A stretch of 64,000 nt of DNA from Cardinalis cardinalis (taxonomy: Eukaryota; Chordata; Aves; Passeriformes; Cardinalidae): contig JACDOX010000157.1 of the NCBI GenBank assembly GCA_014549065.1, positions 4,689 through 68,688 of the forward strand. The letters are read 5' to 3'. Each line of letters begins with the position of its first letter. Within the stretch, counting starts at the first letter, position 1. Positions 46,536 to 59,640 of this stretch are shown here, piece after piece. The notes below the pieces were generated by a model. That model did no database searches. It was not told the origin of the DNA and saw only the letters and a program-made list of their open reading frames with translations. The translations under genes and the position numbers were made by a program.

Positions 46536-49500
46536 CTGTCCTGCTCTCACTGACACATCCGTGTCACACAGGTGGCAGCTTCAGTCCCCGATGCTGGCAC
46601 AGAAAGGTGGGGGCAGCAGCCCTGTGAGCCTCTGCTTCTGTCACCTCCTGTGATCAGCACTGCTGCCACAACCCAGCACAGTCTAAAACAAAGAAGCTGA
46701 AGGTTTTGGTTTTGTATGGGAGGTTTCTTGTTTGCTTGTTTTGTTGGATTTTTCCTTAATTGCAAACGCTGCATGTGAAGCCACCAGAAACTAATGGAAG
46801 CCTTTGAAATCTCTGCAATATTATAGACATGAACTGAAGTCCAGGGAGCTCTCACAGGTTGTGCTGACATTACTTTGTGCACTGGTTTTCATCTGTTTAC
46901 TGATGCTCTCTGTTTTGTTGATGCCCTTTCCACAGTGTGATTCTGAACAGAGGAAATCTCCAAGCACCCCAGGGAAATACTCTGAAGACCGTAGATTTCA
47001 AAAAGCTTTTTNAAAATCCCTCTCCCTCCCTCCCTCTCCCACCTTACCAAATGCTTTTTACGAGTCTATTAGCTTCATTAAAGAGTCAAAAGAAAATCCA
47101 TCAGCACACTGTTTTCTCTCTAGTGATTCTGAGATATTTATGGACTTGAAAGATGCACATTTAGGACACCCCAGATAGTGATAAGAATGTATAGACTTAA
47201 AACTCTCTGTTTTTTACTTCATGAGTTAGAAAGAATTACCTATTAACTAGCTGATATCTATTTACTGGTCCTGCAAAACACAGTAATTTATGCCCTTTTC
47301 CTTATCATCTTTAGTTTTAGCAAAGCTTGTAGCAGCTACTATGGCACCTTNTGGGAGAGAAAGGCTTTTGTTGTGTCTCAGGGATGCTGCCTCAAGCCAC
47401 AAGCACAGAACCAGNGAGGGCTCTCCAAGCAGCCTGTTAACTTTTGGTATTAAATCCTCCCAACCTCCAAAGATTAACTCTTCTCCAAAGGTGACTGTGC
47501 CACCAGTGAAGGGCATCTGTGATTAAACCACCAAACACTGCTAGTCTGCATGAGCTATGGGTAGGAGACCAGAGCACATGGGAGATTTATGGATTTTTCT
47601 CATTTCCCATGTGCCAGTTGCCAGAAGCAAGAAGGGTTCAAGAGAAAANAGCCTGGCCTTTGCCAGGCAAACGTGGGATGGGTTCTGCCTGTGCTGAGCA
47701 GCTGTTTCCAGACAAGAAAGACAAGAAAGAGCTGTGCTCAGCTCTTTCACTTTTTGGATCAATGGATTGTACAGAGGAGTGATCTGCTTCACAATGTGGC
47801 TCTAGAGCAAAATGAAAATAAATGTAAATAAATAAAATAATGACCCAGTGTTCACCAGGGAAATCGTTAGCCCATGTCTCAGAGAAGGCANTGAGGACAC
47901 CTCCTGTTTATCAGCTCTTCCATGTTTGATCATTTNGATATTTGTTTGTTGGTACACCTGTTTCCAGTTTCCACATGAAGTGTGTGGCACAGAGCTGGGA
48001 GCAGGGGGTTTTGGCTAAGCTGACAGCACTAGTGCATTTTTCCTACTCTGAGCTCACATAATTGCAGCCTGTGACATTTGCAGTCCCTTGGCAAATAATC
48101 TGGCATGCTTCACAACTTCCTCTTTAAGAAGTGCTCAGCTATATTGAAACATAAATATATCATCTTCCATTCACATGAAGTCTGTCATTGAAGCAAATCC
48201 TGTAATGGCTGAGAGATTTTACTGGGAGCACAGATCTCTTGACATTTATGCCCTGTATGAGCAACTTCACTTACATGGATATGCAGACACCTTTTAGGCT
48301 GCATTAGCAGCACAAAGAGGGACTTTGCAGGAGGGAGGAAACACAAGTTAAGTGACAGGAATCATCTTGGCAGCACAGCATCCTGCTATTGCCTAAAGTG
48401 GATTTCATGTGGTTAATCCATGGTAAGAATATTCATTTTAATGCTACTTCGAGGATTTGAATGACAGCAAAGGATCTTAATCACTTATTTGTCACNGAGA
48501 GACAAATTCCCTGCCTGCACCTTCCCTGCCCCGAGGGGACAGTGCAGCTCAGCCCAGCAGCTCCAGCAGGGCAGCCAGCACTGCTCTCCTCAGACCTGCA
48601 CGGCCACAAAGCTGCTGGGCGACCACTCACCCCTGCCAACCTGTTTATCTTGCCATTTCTGCCACAAACTGCTGCTTGAAGGGCTGCATCAGAACAAATC
48701 CTCAAATGACATTNGCCTTGTGTCTATTTAAAGACTGAAATAGGAACAAACTTGTAGTGTCATGCACCAGGGACAAGGGCCAAGGTCATTTCAGAGGGAG
48801 CTGCTCTGAGCATAGACATAATTCTAATCTCAATTAACTCTTATAGTGCATATCTCAATGATTAAAGTGCTGGAGTTTTATCGTAATCACTAGTATTGCA
48901 AGGAAAAAAATAATATCATTAAGCTCTTTGCCATGATAAGTTGTTACAATCTTACCAGGAGAGATTTTTAATCTACCTGCAGCAGTAATCAGAGAGAAAT
49001 TTCAATTTTTAAGATGAGCTTTCACCTCGCTGGAAATGAATTTCAAAGCAGCTTTGCAAGTTCCACTGTTTTCCCTTGGTCCCTAAGTAGAGAGCAATTA
49101 TTGATTGAACTAATTTCTTAGGAAGACAGGTCAAGTTTCAGGTTAAACTGCATCTTGTAGGAAATGTAGTCTCATGCAAAAGAAGAGACAGAGAGGGATT
49201 AGCAGCTTACAATTCACTTTCTTAGAGGTACGTGCTCTGTGTCAGCACTTGCTCACCAGAAATCCCTGTGGTTGGTNTGTAGCAAACTCCATTTAATTCC
49301 TTATTGATTTAGGAAATAAGAATAACACTCTCACTTTTCATGGAAGCACAGCTTCCTCAGGAGGCCTTTCTGATCAAAGCTTCTCCTGNATCACAGAGGC
49401 TGCAGGGGAGAGAGTGCCCTGGGACAGGGGGTGCCCCAAAGGACCCTCAGGCCCTGGAGTCCCTTGGCTTTGTGAGCACAGCCTGAGGTCCTGCTCCACC

Positions 49501-52500
49501 CCCTGTGTTCCACAGCCCCACTGCCCGTCATTCCATGGAAACCAGGAGCTTCACAGGCAAAAACTTCCACTTGAACCTGTGTTTTTTCACTAGAGTATGA
49601 ATGGGATCCTATGACTGCAAAATGTTTATGTCCTGTTAGGTTTCAGTGCAGCACATTCACTACTTGATTTCTGGAGGCAGTGGCAGGAATTAATAAGAAT
49701 CCTCTGACCATTATTGACACCATTGGCAGATGATCTAATAATCCATGTGACATTCAGAGTTATAGCAAAGAGTGTAAAGACTTCAGTAGGGTTGTCCCTG
49801 GGCTGAAATGTGGAGGCCAAATACNGAGGCTGGGCACATGTTCCTTGTGTAGGTGTAAGTGTGTGAGACCCACAGGTAAAACACTCTGTAAAAACAGCCT
49901 TTGATTTTTTATTACCTTTTTTTTTCTCAAAGTTCATTGCACCTATTCTCTAGAGTTGGGAACACATCCAACCAAGAGTATCCATTAATACTGCTGAAGG
50001 GACAAATTCCAGTGAAAAGGGATCACTGTGGCTTTGGAGAAACTGGTTCTTTTACAGCTTTCTCNGAACTCTGGAAAATTGCATCCCTTGGTTTTCATTT
50101 CTGACCCTCAAAAGAGTCTGCTCTGAAAACCAGAGATTTTGGAAGACATCCTTCTTCTCTAAGTTTTCTTTCTTGACTAACCATAATCCAGCAATATTAG
50201 AAGATCTTCTTTGCTCATCTTTCTGCTGTGTGTCTCCTCTCAGAAGGATATTAAAAAAAATTGTCTGAAGAAGACAANTTGCCTCACCCACTGCCATTAT
50301 CCCTCCAGAAGCCAAGATAATACCAGCATCACGGAAAACCACTTGNAATTCAGGTGGCTGAATGGATGTAGGAAATCAGCAGCTGTGGACAGGCAGGGGC
50401 TCCCTGAGAGAGAAACAGAGGGGCTGCAGAGAGGGGGGTCCTGAGCACAGCCACCCCTCCCTTTGGGCCAGGGGAAAGGATTACAACAGGGCTATCCCTG
50501 ACACCTGCCAAAAACAAAGTGGGAAGGGTGGTAAGATATTTATGTATCTGAAGTCGTGGTTCTTGTACTCGCTAGTCCCCAGTGCAGGTAGTTACAGGCA
50601 AATATTATCAAAATATCAAGCTGTCTCCTGGAAGAGGATGTTGAGTCAGGCTCCGACCCATATTTGGAACTATTAAATTATGGAGTAGNACTGATGTTAT
50701 CTGCTGACATTTCATTCAGCAGAAAAACTTACTTCNGGAAAGAAGTAATGCTGCAAAAGCCATCGAGGTCAGCGTGACTAAAGACCTGCAAGGGGGAAGC
50801 GTGGGAGCAGTGTGGGGTGCCAGCTTCCCATGGGTCACATGTGGAAGGACCCGTGTCACAGAGAGAGCTCTGAATTTAAATTGAGTCCATCTGACAGGGA
50901 CAATAGCACCTGGAAAACCCAGCCAGGTGGGANCTGGGAGGCCCCAGCAGCCACACAGACTCCTGCAGCCACCTGCAGAGGGAAGCTGGCAGGGCATTCA
51001 TCTGCTGCGGATCACAGCAGCCCACACTGAGCTGCTTTTTATAACCAGCTCCAATCCAGGGCGCCCACTTCCTCCTAACAACCTCAGCTTTCTCTTTTTC
51101 TCCCTTTTCTCTTTCCACTTTCCTGCTCCAGACTGAAATGTGCTCTATTGCCACAGATCCAGTTGGGAATCAAAGCAGAGGCCGTTTCTGCCACGTGCAC
51201 ATCAGAGCTCCACAAAGACAGGGAGATGAGGGAGCAAAGCTGAGATGACAACAAAGAGCAACATCAAATCTAACAAGCCAGTGGGAATGGGAAGCGATCA
51301 GAGGTAGACACTTTACAATGCTCCCTGCAGGTATGAGTTAGACATGCTGAATGTTTTGACTCCTGAGGGTTGGTACTACAAACATTTTGAATTATAGCCA
51401 CTTTAAATGCCACAGGAATCTCTCAGCCTGACTCTGAAAATCCTTGAATTTAGGATGTACGCAGAATGAACCTTCAGAAGCATCTCTGTTCCTTAACTTC
51501 TAGAAATTANATCTCCTAGACAATGAAAGATTATTTTGGCTCTATTGTTTTACAGAGGATGCGATAGCAGCTGGGCAGAGGTTCCCTAAGCTCTCTGAGG
51601 TTTAAGGTACCTCATAGCCCAGAGTTAATATTGCAGTCTAGTTTAATGCTGTGCCATGGAGGGTGACAGCCCCAGCTGTAATCTTTCATGCTCTGCACCG
51701 TGTGTGCTGTACCACAGCCCTGAGCTGAGTCCTTGCACTGACAGGACAGGGTTTTATCAGCACTCTGCAGACCTTTGGTGNGCTGTGTGCTTGTACAGAA
51801 CAGGTTCCCTCTGCCTCACACCGAGCTGCCCTTCATGCCAAGTGCCAGTTTAAGGAGCTCCTGTGCTCTCAGGAGAAATTGCTTTGCTGCCTACACTTGC
51901 ACTACAAACCTGGTTATTGTAGCTGTTACAACCTGTACTAACAGCCATTCTCAGTTACCCTCTAAGGAGAAAAATCATCACAAGGAAGAGTTGATTCATG
52001 CTGTCTTTTAATCTAATTATAATTTTTTTTTAATAGTTATTTACTTCTAACACCATTATCTCCCTTAAATCAGCATTTCTTGCAGTATCACATACCACGG
52101 ATCTCAAACGTGAAGTTGAATGTTATCTTCAGCTATAGAAACAGCAGCCTAAAAAAATCAAGTTCCTAAATAGACCAGGAATTGTGTACATGGCTATGGC
52201 AAAGACATCCAAGCACGTTAGACACAGCATGCTTGCAGTGATACAAGAGCTCCATTTACAGAAGTATAATTTCCTTTGATAATTTTTGCAGAATTATTTC
52301 CTATCCTGCAAGTGATAAAAGCACTTTTGAGATCTCCAAAATATTTATCTTGTTACCCATAAGGGAACAGATGAGCTGATTGGAAGCTTGCATGCTTTCA
52401 ATTCCTAGCTGTAGCACTATTGTATTATTAAAGAGTTCTTTGAGGACCTCTTTGTGCTTTTAAAAGAAAGAATATGAAGAACCTTACTTATGATATGAAN

Positions 52501-55500
52501 GTTTTTATTTCAAGCATTCTGTGTTTTTATTCAATGAAGCTGGAAGGTAAATACTGAGTAGTGTTCCATGGTTTTCTCAATTTAATACAAGGTGAGAAAC
52601 CAGACTCATTGAGGAAATGGAAAGCTCCTTACAATTAATATCCCTGACCCTTCTGTGCTGTCTTGTAATAAACCTGCTACTGACCCCAAAGTGAGCAGTT
52701 CTCAGTCTCTGTGTAGACATCTACAAGCCAATTTTCCACTTACAATACNCTGCTGCTAATTTAATTCTTATCTAAGCTCACATAGTAGGATTATATGGAT
52801 TATAACTGTGAGAAAAAATGTAGTTTCAAACCTGTGGAAAGGGTGAGGGATGGCAGGAGCAGAAGTACTCCAGAGAACTAATGTTTGGTGTTAGTTACTT
52901 TGAGAGAAAGGCTGGGACAAGAACATTTCCTTTATTCAAATGGTTTCTCCCATCCTCTGTCAAAAGACTGATTTGGTTCAAATTCAAGTGTTTCTCACCA
53001 TCACTAGAGGTGCTGGGAGGTTACAGCTCTTAGACAAACCTTGCTGCAGCTTCCACTGCACTGCCAGGCTGGGCAGGAGTGGAGAAAGACACAGATTCCT
53101 CTGGTTTTTCAAGCCACACAGGGGCATGGCCACCTCTGCACACCCCGCTCACAGCCACTCTGTGCTGTACTTGTGGCAAGGTGCAAGAAGAGTTTTTGCT
53201 GCATATTTACCCAGTTATTGTTCTGAACTTCCCCTAAATCCCCAGGAAGGTTTGCATTGTCCCAGCTCACTGGTGCCCAGCAGCCCAGGGCCATGCCACA
53301 TCACACATCTTGCAATGTGCCATCCTATGTGCCCATGTTTTCCTAGAAAAGGGTCAGTACATTCAGGAGCAGGTCTGACAAATTTGACGTTTCCCTGAAC
53401 AAAATTTTTAATTCACTTTTGTAGCTTGTTCTTGTCAGCCTTTCCTTGTCCTCCCTGCCAGAGCTGCCTCTCCATTCCATGGATGAACTGCCAGAGTATT
53501 TCTGCATTTTCAGACTCATCACCCCTTCTCTTCCCTGGTAATTATCACACCAATGTCAAACTCAGACTCCACTTTTCTGCATTTCCATTTGGCTCCTAAC
53601 CAGCTCCTTACCACCTCATTTGTGACATCTCTGACCTCCTACAAGCCCTGCTCCCTTTCTTCAGTGCTGTCCCTGCTGAGGCTGACAGTGACTCCTTGTA
53701 GATCTCCCCCATCACAACACCAGGCTGACCCTCAGTAGCTCCTCTTGTCATCTGATAATTCTGACTTCACGAAAAAACTGAATCTGTGCCTTCCACACGT
53801 TTAATTGCTGACTAATGGTCCATAAAATTTATTATAAATATTTTAAATCAATTATTTTTCATATTACATGTAGACACACCATTGTACTCAGTTAATTCTA
53901 GAAAGGAGGATGTAGGAAGAGATGATCTGAATGAAGGAGAACNCAATACAAAGTGACAGAGGATTTTTATTGGCAATGGGAGAGGCAATAGCATCTTACT
54001 GGATGGGCAGATGAAGCTGGAAANGGAACAGCCATTGTGAGCACACAAAGCCTCAATACACATTGAGCTTAACTTGATNGGGTTAATCTGCCAAATCCCC
54101 TGAAAGGAAAGGTCAGGAAGAGGGAGGATGGGGAATCTGAGTAAAGAGAGAACTGCAAATGTGTTCCTGTGTTGTTTCTGCCTGAGGACTATTTATGGAG
54201 CTACATGAAACATTGCTGAATGTAAATGTATCCTCCAACAGGATCTATTAAAANAATTTTATTTTGAATTCTGTCTCTTAGTAAAATGGTTGGAGCTTTG
54301 TGTTTCCAAGCAGACGTTCAAGCCTTTGGTCAGGCAAGTTCTCCAGAGGTGCTGGTCCTTCCCAAGGCTCCCTGAAGAGCTCTTGGGGCCACCAGCAGTG
54401 TCCTGCACCCCAAGGAGGAGCTGTGGGATTGCACAGAGCCCCCTGAAAGCAGCCAGCCAGCTTCATGACACATCTAGTGCACTCACTGCAAGGTAAGCAC
54501 TGACCCTGAAATCCCTTGAACACTTACAGACCTGTAAATCATGATGCTTTTCAGCCANGGGTGTATCATCAACCTGCTGAGTGGGCCTGGTCCAAAACCA
54601 GCTGGGGTCAGCAGGAGGGGCCTTCTGGCCACAGCTCAGTGGAATAACATCTCCTTCAACCAAATCAGGAGAGTAAAACACCACCCACCTGCTTTGCTTT
54701 GTACACCTGGGGTTTCCTTTCCCCTGAGATCAGAAGGGTGAAAATCTTTCACCTCAAAGGCAGGGCTAGGATCAGGACACATGTGTAGGTGCTGCTCTAC
54801 CTGGCCATGACCCAGCACATTGCAAACACCTTTTAGCTATACACATGGAATTAAATAAGTATTGCAGGCACTTTCCTCCTGCAAAGGCATGCTAGTGAAT
54901 TGCAAAGAGGCATTAAAATGGAAATCACGAGCATGTTTAACCTTTACCTTTCTGTTGGTGTGTATTTTAACCATTGTTTAGTTTCCTATAAAAAGCTGTG
55001 ANTTTAATGAGACCAATGGATGCAGTTTCAGATTTTCTCTTTTTAAATTATACCACCTTGACTATACTTCCATGCTCATAATCCTACATTTCTCTCTGAT
55101 ATTAACACCACAATATACAAGCTGACACTGTTAGAAGTAGGAAAAGTTGGCATGACAGGAGAAGACATGAAAAAATGCTTGGATTAACAAGCACTGTTTA
55201 CTCCATCTGTTAATATTTACACTATCTGTAAATTATAATTGTGGAAGGAGGCTCACATAACCCAGGAAACACCAGAAGAAAAGCCATATTTAAAGTTAGT
55301 GAGCAAGTCTGAAGGCACTGTCAATTACCAGAGCCCCACTGTCCCCGTGAGCCTCAGCCATGCCTGCTCTCAGCTCCCTCTCTGCTGTTTTTCAGTGATT
55401 CCAAGAGCAATCACTGCTCTGAGAAGAAACATCTGTATTTGGGTCCTATCTGGATTGCAGCTGTGCATGGAGGGGACTGTGCCAGGGAAGAAGTCTCCTG

Positions 55501-57100
55501 GCCTGAGCTCTCGAGAGGATAAACGTGATGGAGGTGGATGGCAACCAAAATGGAATCAGTAAGTGAAAGAAGCCTTTCCTGCTTTATGCTTCCTAGCAGG
55601 CCCATTCAGCACTTTCCTATTTCAGTTGCTTCTCAAGCCCATAATAAATGAAGTTTTAGTGAACTGAAAGCCTTTTATTTTGAGATGTGCTTCTGTCTTT
55701 TACACTGTGTTATCTGGGCTTTTGGCTAAGTACTGTTTAAGTATAACAGATAAAATATTCATCTTTTACAGCAGCATTTCTTCCCCTTCTGACCCTTCTC
55801 TTTTCCTACAGCTGCCNGTGCCTGCCATATAAATGCTCTCATCTCTATCCTAGCGACCCAAGACCATCCCTTCTCATAACTGGGCAGAATGTTCTTAGCT
55901 GGAATGAATTTTACTCAATATCATGCGAAAACATACACACTATTTCACTGTTCCTCCAGAATATATCTCACAAAGATGAGCATTCCTCCAGACTACATAA
56001 ACCACCACAGCTCCAATTCCACCTTTTCTGAGGCAGAGAAAGTGCTGCTGCAGCAGCAGAGAACCAGAACTCCTGAACCTAGAAGTGGAATCTACTGCCA
56101 AAGCCAAGAGAGAGCCAAACAACACGCACCAAGTCCTCTGAGTGTCCCAGAAGGTGGTGAAGGGCAAAGNCCTGACATGATGGGAGGAACAGGACTAGTG
56201 GGGGATACAAGAAGTCCCATGGCATGCTCCTGACCACCTACAGCACTGTGCTGGGTGCACAGGTGTGACCATACACCTGCTCTGTGCTCCTGTTTCACAC
56301 TGTTTTCCATGCTGAGCAAGTGTTCAGCCAGGGGTTTGTGGCATACCCTCACCAGCAGCACGTGAGGGTGATCTCCAACCCCTGGGAAGAGCTTTTCCTT
56401 GTTACCCCAGGACAAAAGGCTGGGGAGGAGATTTCAGTGGTTTCCATGAGCTGTGCTGGCCATCACTGCCTCACACTTTGCAGTGCAAAGATCACCTCCA
56501 CATTCTGGGACGTTTTGGAAGCTCTGGCAGACATGCCCCAGTGCTGGCACAGATAACCTTCACATCACTCTGCAGCATGTGATTTATAACTTATCAGTGC
56601 CCCTAGACAGGAAGCACAGGACAGCAAACTCTGAGATAAGCTTCTGCAGCCCATCTACTCCTCTCCTTCAATCATTGCCTGGATTTATCCCTGTGAGTTA
56701 AAGGATGGATAACTTGGTGACCTTTTCAATCTTGTCTCCTTGGCTAAGGTTGCCAATCATAAGGCATGCACCAACCAGAGCTNTAAGTCACACAAATCCA
56801 AAAAAATCAATTTCTAATTATAAATCTGAAATTTGATTGTGCCTCNATTGCAGCCTAAAGGGGCACAGAAAGGCACTTCTGAAAATGTGACACAAAGAGT
56901 ACNGATTCCTGGTGAGATTCTGTTCTGTGCAACAAAGGGACACTGCCTCCTCTGTGCCATCCCATCTCACAGGGCACTGAAATACCTTTCCATTTCATGG
57001 CATCTGTCCAATGATTTGATCTTTAATGTCCAGCATAAAGACATGATGACAGCATTCCATGAAAGCTTCTCCACGAAATGAACCTTTCTACTCATCTAGG
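46536..57100. other. No gene recognised; CNE-like block near 49 kb
   Basis: Ten kilobases with no coding evidence. The region 48810-49230 stands out as AT-rich, repeat-free and dense in TAAT/ATTA words. Polypyrimidine tracts lie near 47018-47040 and 51085-51125. A 16-bp palindrome TGCTGCTGCAGCAGCA is at 56043-56058. Frames at 50.7-51.1 kb, 52.9-53.4 kb and 55.2-56.5 kb show no domain and have chance-like composition. Confidence 0.5.
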
Positions 57101-57134
57101 CTCTCCTTTTATTGTCAAAGCTTTGAGAGTGACT

Positions 57135-57205
57135 TTGCAACAGTGTTTACAGTAACACTAATAGGCCGATAATCTGAAAAGCCTGGGGTCAATTTCTCAA
57201 ACCTG
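57135..57205 (-). mobile_element. Possible ancient CR1/L3 LINE relic
   Basis: AACACTAATAGGCCGATAAT followed by CCTGGGGTCAATTTCTCAAA resembles the antisense of a conserved LINE segment (CTGACAGGCCTATAATTCCC-like, then GGGTC and TTTCTTAAA). Short and diverged, so only tentative. Confidence 0.35.
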
Positions 57206-58037
57206 ATAAATTGCACAATAAATGACTATACAAAAGAGATACTTCCTTCTAATTTTAAAGCTTGCCTTAGTACTTAGTCTAAATGTATTATATACCACTT
57301 TTACTACTTTTTTATTTAAAAACAAACAAACCCCCAAAGCATAAGAGTCAGATGGTTTTGCTTCATTTAACTCATGAGATGTAAACAAGAAACAGCCAAT
57401 TTTGCTATGGCCTTATTTAAATACTATTGCTTTGCTATTACACTCCACAATTTTCTCTTCAAATAACCACAAGCACCCCATTCTCAAAATAGTTATGCAG
57501 AATCTAATATTTACCACTACATTTACTACAGATGTTAATATCAAGTGGAAATTGAATATGAGGAAGTGAAATGTGCCATTTTGCTATCGATTAATATGAT
57601 GAAGCCTAGAAATCCATTACTGCAACATTCAGGATATCAAAGCAGATAAACACTGGCAATAAAGTATTTGAGACTTACATGGAAAAAGATNAAAAAACCA
57701 CAGTAAACAGAGAGAAAATCACATTTGAGTGAGATGTAGCCCAGTGGTTTATCTTTAGTCCATACACTTAAATCAGTTCTGCATCTTCTGAGAACCACAA
57801 ATGGGAAATGNGTCCAACCAAAGCACAGTGACTCATTGAAAAGGAGAATTGTTATAGATTATCCCATGTTTCTACAGCTACCTGCTAACTTTTGCTACTT
57901 CTATTGTTCATCCTTCTAACAATTCAACAAGTTGTGAAAGCAGCTGAGAGGGAAGGCACTTGGAACTCAGAACACAGCACATTCCTTGGCTACAAACAGC
58001 AGCCTCTCTTGGTTACTTCAATCCCATTAGCGAGAAA
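57206..58037. other. No gene recognised; AT-rich CNE-like block
   Basis: Positions 57520-57665 are AT-rich with GCTATCGATTAATATGATGA and CACTGGCAATAAAGTATTTG, lacking visible repeats. ATCGATTA is a homeodomain/Onecut-like word. No coding evidence. Confidence 0.45.
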
Positions 58038-58463
58038 ATGATCTTTTGGGAGGCCTTGTTTGGGCTGTGGGCAGGGCTGGGGTGTGGTAATCACATATCC
58101 TCTGAACACAGGGAGACATAACTCTCCCAGGATTTTCCTGGGAAGCTGGAGAAGCTATGAGAAAACTCAGAGAAAAGAATGAGAAACAATTCTTACCTTC
58201 ACTTGCTGCACCTTTTGTGAACATGNGGAATGTGTTATGGAGATTTGTTTACCAAAGGGTGATTTCTTCATTGCCCACTGGTGATGATGTTTGGATTCAA
58301 TTGACCAATTAGGTCAAAGCTATATTGGACTATCTGGAAGGGCAATAGTATAATTCATAGCATAGCATAGCATAGCATAGCATAGCATAGGAAAATAATT
58401 GATCAGCCTTCTGGAATCATGAAGTCAATGCTAATTATTACCCAGCAGGGACCCATGCTATGA
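58038..58463 (+). mobile_element. Songbird ERV-type solo LTR
   Basis: I recognise the order GGCCTTGTTTGGGCTGTGGG, GGGAGACATAACTCTCCCAG, GAATGAGAAACAATTCTTAC, TGACCAATTAGGTCAAAGC, a CATAG array, then TTGATCAGCCTTCTGGAATC and CAGCAGGGACCCATGCTATG as a common songbird LTR (ERVL-like, from memory). The last part would be R/U5. No internal retroviral sequence is present, so this is a solo LTR. The left boundary is approximate. Confidence 0.7.
58356..58390 (+). repeat. CATAG pentanucleotide array inside LTR
   Basis: Seven uninterrupted copies of CATAG. A CATAG-like array at this place is a built-in, length-variable part of this LTR family as I remember it, so it need not be a new microsatellite. 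Confidence 0.97.
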
Positions 58464-58489
58464 TACTGGGGCAGGGCAGTGGTGTGGCA

Positions 58490-58937
58490 GGGCACTCCCT
58501 GTTGAGGGAGTGACAAAACTCTCCNTTGTCCCCTTAAAAAGGAAAGAAGTCCAAAGTTTCTCTCCTGGATTAGGTGAAAAGGGTATCTCACAGGCCTGGG
58601 GGACTTCACCTTAAACTTAAGGATAGCTAATTCAACAAGAGCCAAAAAGTCCCACTTGGGCAATTTATTAGAAAAAGAAGAGAACCAAGAAACTAATCAC
58701 TTTTGTGAGGTGCTTTACCAGGATCAAGAACCTCTTGCACCTGGATCGTTTTTTTTCTCTATAAGGAGTTTGTTATTTTTGCCTTTTATTAAAACCTTTT
58801 TGTTTCTAACACTGCAACAGAAACGTTAAAATAAAATCCTGCTGATTTTATACCTCCAAAGGTAGCTGAGCTATCTTGGGTGAGATATAGACCTCCAAGA
58901 GCTTATGAGACCTGGCTTGAGGAGGCTCCTATTACTG
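58490..58937 (+). mobile_element. Second, unrelated LTR-like element
   Basis: Words such as GAAAGAAGTCCAAAGTTTCT, CTAATCACTTTTGTGAGGTG, CTATAAGGAGTTTGTTATTT, TTTTATTAAAACCTTTTTGT, AATAAAATCCTGCTGATTTT and GACCTGGCTTGAGGAGGCTC form what I recall as another songbird LTR. A TATA-like CTCTATAAGG and an AATAAA lie in the expected order on the plus strand. It begins less than 40 bases after the previous LTR and runs straight into the minisatellite at 58936. There are no retroviral genes. The left boundary is uncertain. Confidence 0.6.
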
Positions 58938-59313
58938 GGCAGGGCAGGGTGGTGGTGCCGGTACCGGAGCAGGGCAGGGCTGTGGTACCAGAGCAGGGCA
59001 GGGGTACCAGAGCAGGGCAGGGCTGTGGTACCAGAGCAGGGCAGGGGTACCGGAGCAGGGCAGGGGTACCGGAGCAGGGCAGGGCAGTGGTGCCGGAGCA
59101 GGGCAATGGTACTGGAGCAGGGCAGGGCTGTGGTACCAGGGCAGGGCTGTGATACCGGAGCAGGGCAATGGTACCAGGGCAGGGCTGTGATACCAGAGCA
59201 GGGCAGGGGCACCGGAGCAGGGCAGGGCAGTGGTACCGGAGCAGGGCAATGGTACCAGGGCAGGGCAGTGGTACCAGAGCAGGGCAGGGCAGGGGTACCA
59301 GGGCAGGGCTGTA
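58936..59313. repeat. GGGCAGG minisatellite
   Basis: About 18 imperfect units of roughly 18-23 bp built from GGTACCAGAGCAGGGCAGGG, alternating with CTGTGGTACC, GCAATGGTACC and GCAGTGGTACC variants. KpnI-like GGTACC recurs in most units. The array keeps several frames open on both strands (RSRAGQGYRSRAG on the plus, CSGTTALPCSGTPAL on the minus), which I regard as repeat translations. One diverged unit-like segment lies on the far side of the LTR at 58461-58495. Confidence 0.96.
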
Positions 59314-59324
59314 TTCTGGTGTTC

Positions 59325-59640
59325 CAAGTGCCCGGCCGGATGCGCGCTCCACTCCATGCCCATTCTCATCCCGCCGGGAGCTCCGGGGAGAGGCAGTAAT
59401 GGGGAAAGCTGTCAGCACGGATTACTGCCAGCACCCTCAGCCTGATGCCATCCCCCCTGACATTGCCACGGGCAACCTGCCTCCATTTATAGCCAGCTGC
59501 ACCATTACGGTGCTGCTGGTAATTTGGAAGTAAAAGTTTAAATGATTGAGCGCTCCGCCTGGGAAGAGAAGGCTTTTTGGTACATCATTAATAATGCAGA
59601 GCTTTAGACACTTTATTGTCTTTAGAGATGTGCTGGTTTG
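59325..59640. promoter_or_regulatory. CpG-dense block and CNE-like sequence
   Basis: Within 59331-59390 there are at least seven CpG dinucleotides (CCCGGCCGGATGCGCGC, CCCGCCGGGAGCTCCGGGG), in a window otherwise poor in CpG. It continues into repeat-free sequence with TTGCC-ACG-GGCAA at 59463-59475 and an 11-bp imperfect hairpin at 59493-59519 (CCAGCTGCACC, loop ATTAC, GGTGCTGCTGG, one T-T mismatch). It may be a distal regulatory element or a small CpG-island promoter. There is no transcript evidence. Confidence 0.35.

Noticed and set aside
56043..56058. 16-bp palindrome TGCTGCTGCAGCAGCA
   Set aside because: A simple consequence of a short CTG/CAG run; no further pairing around it.
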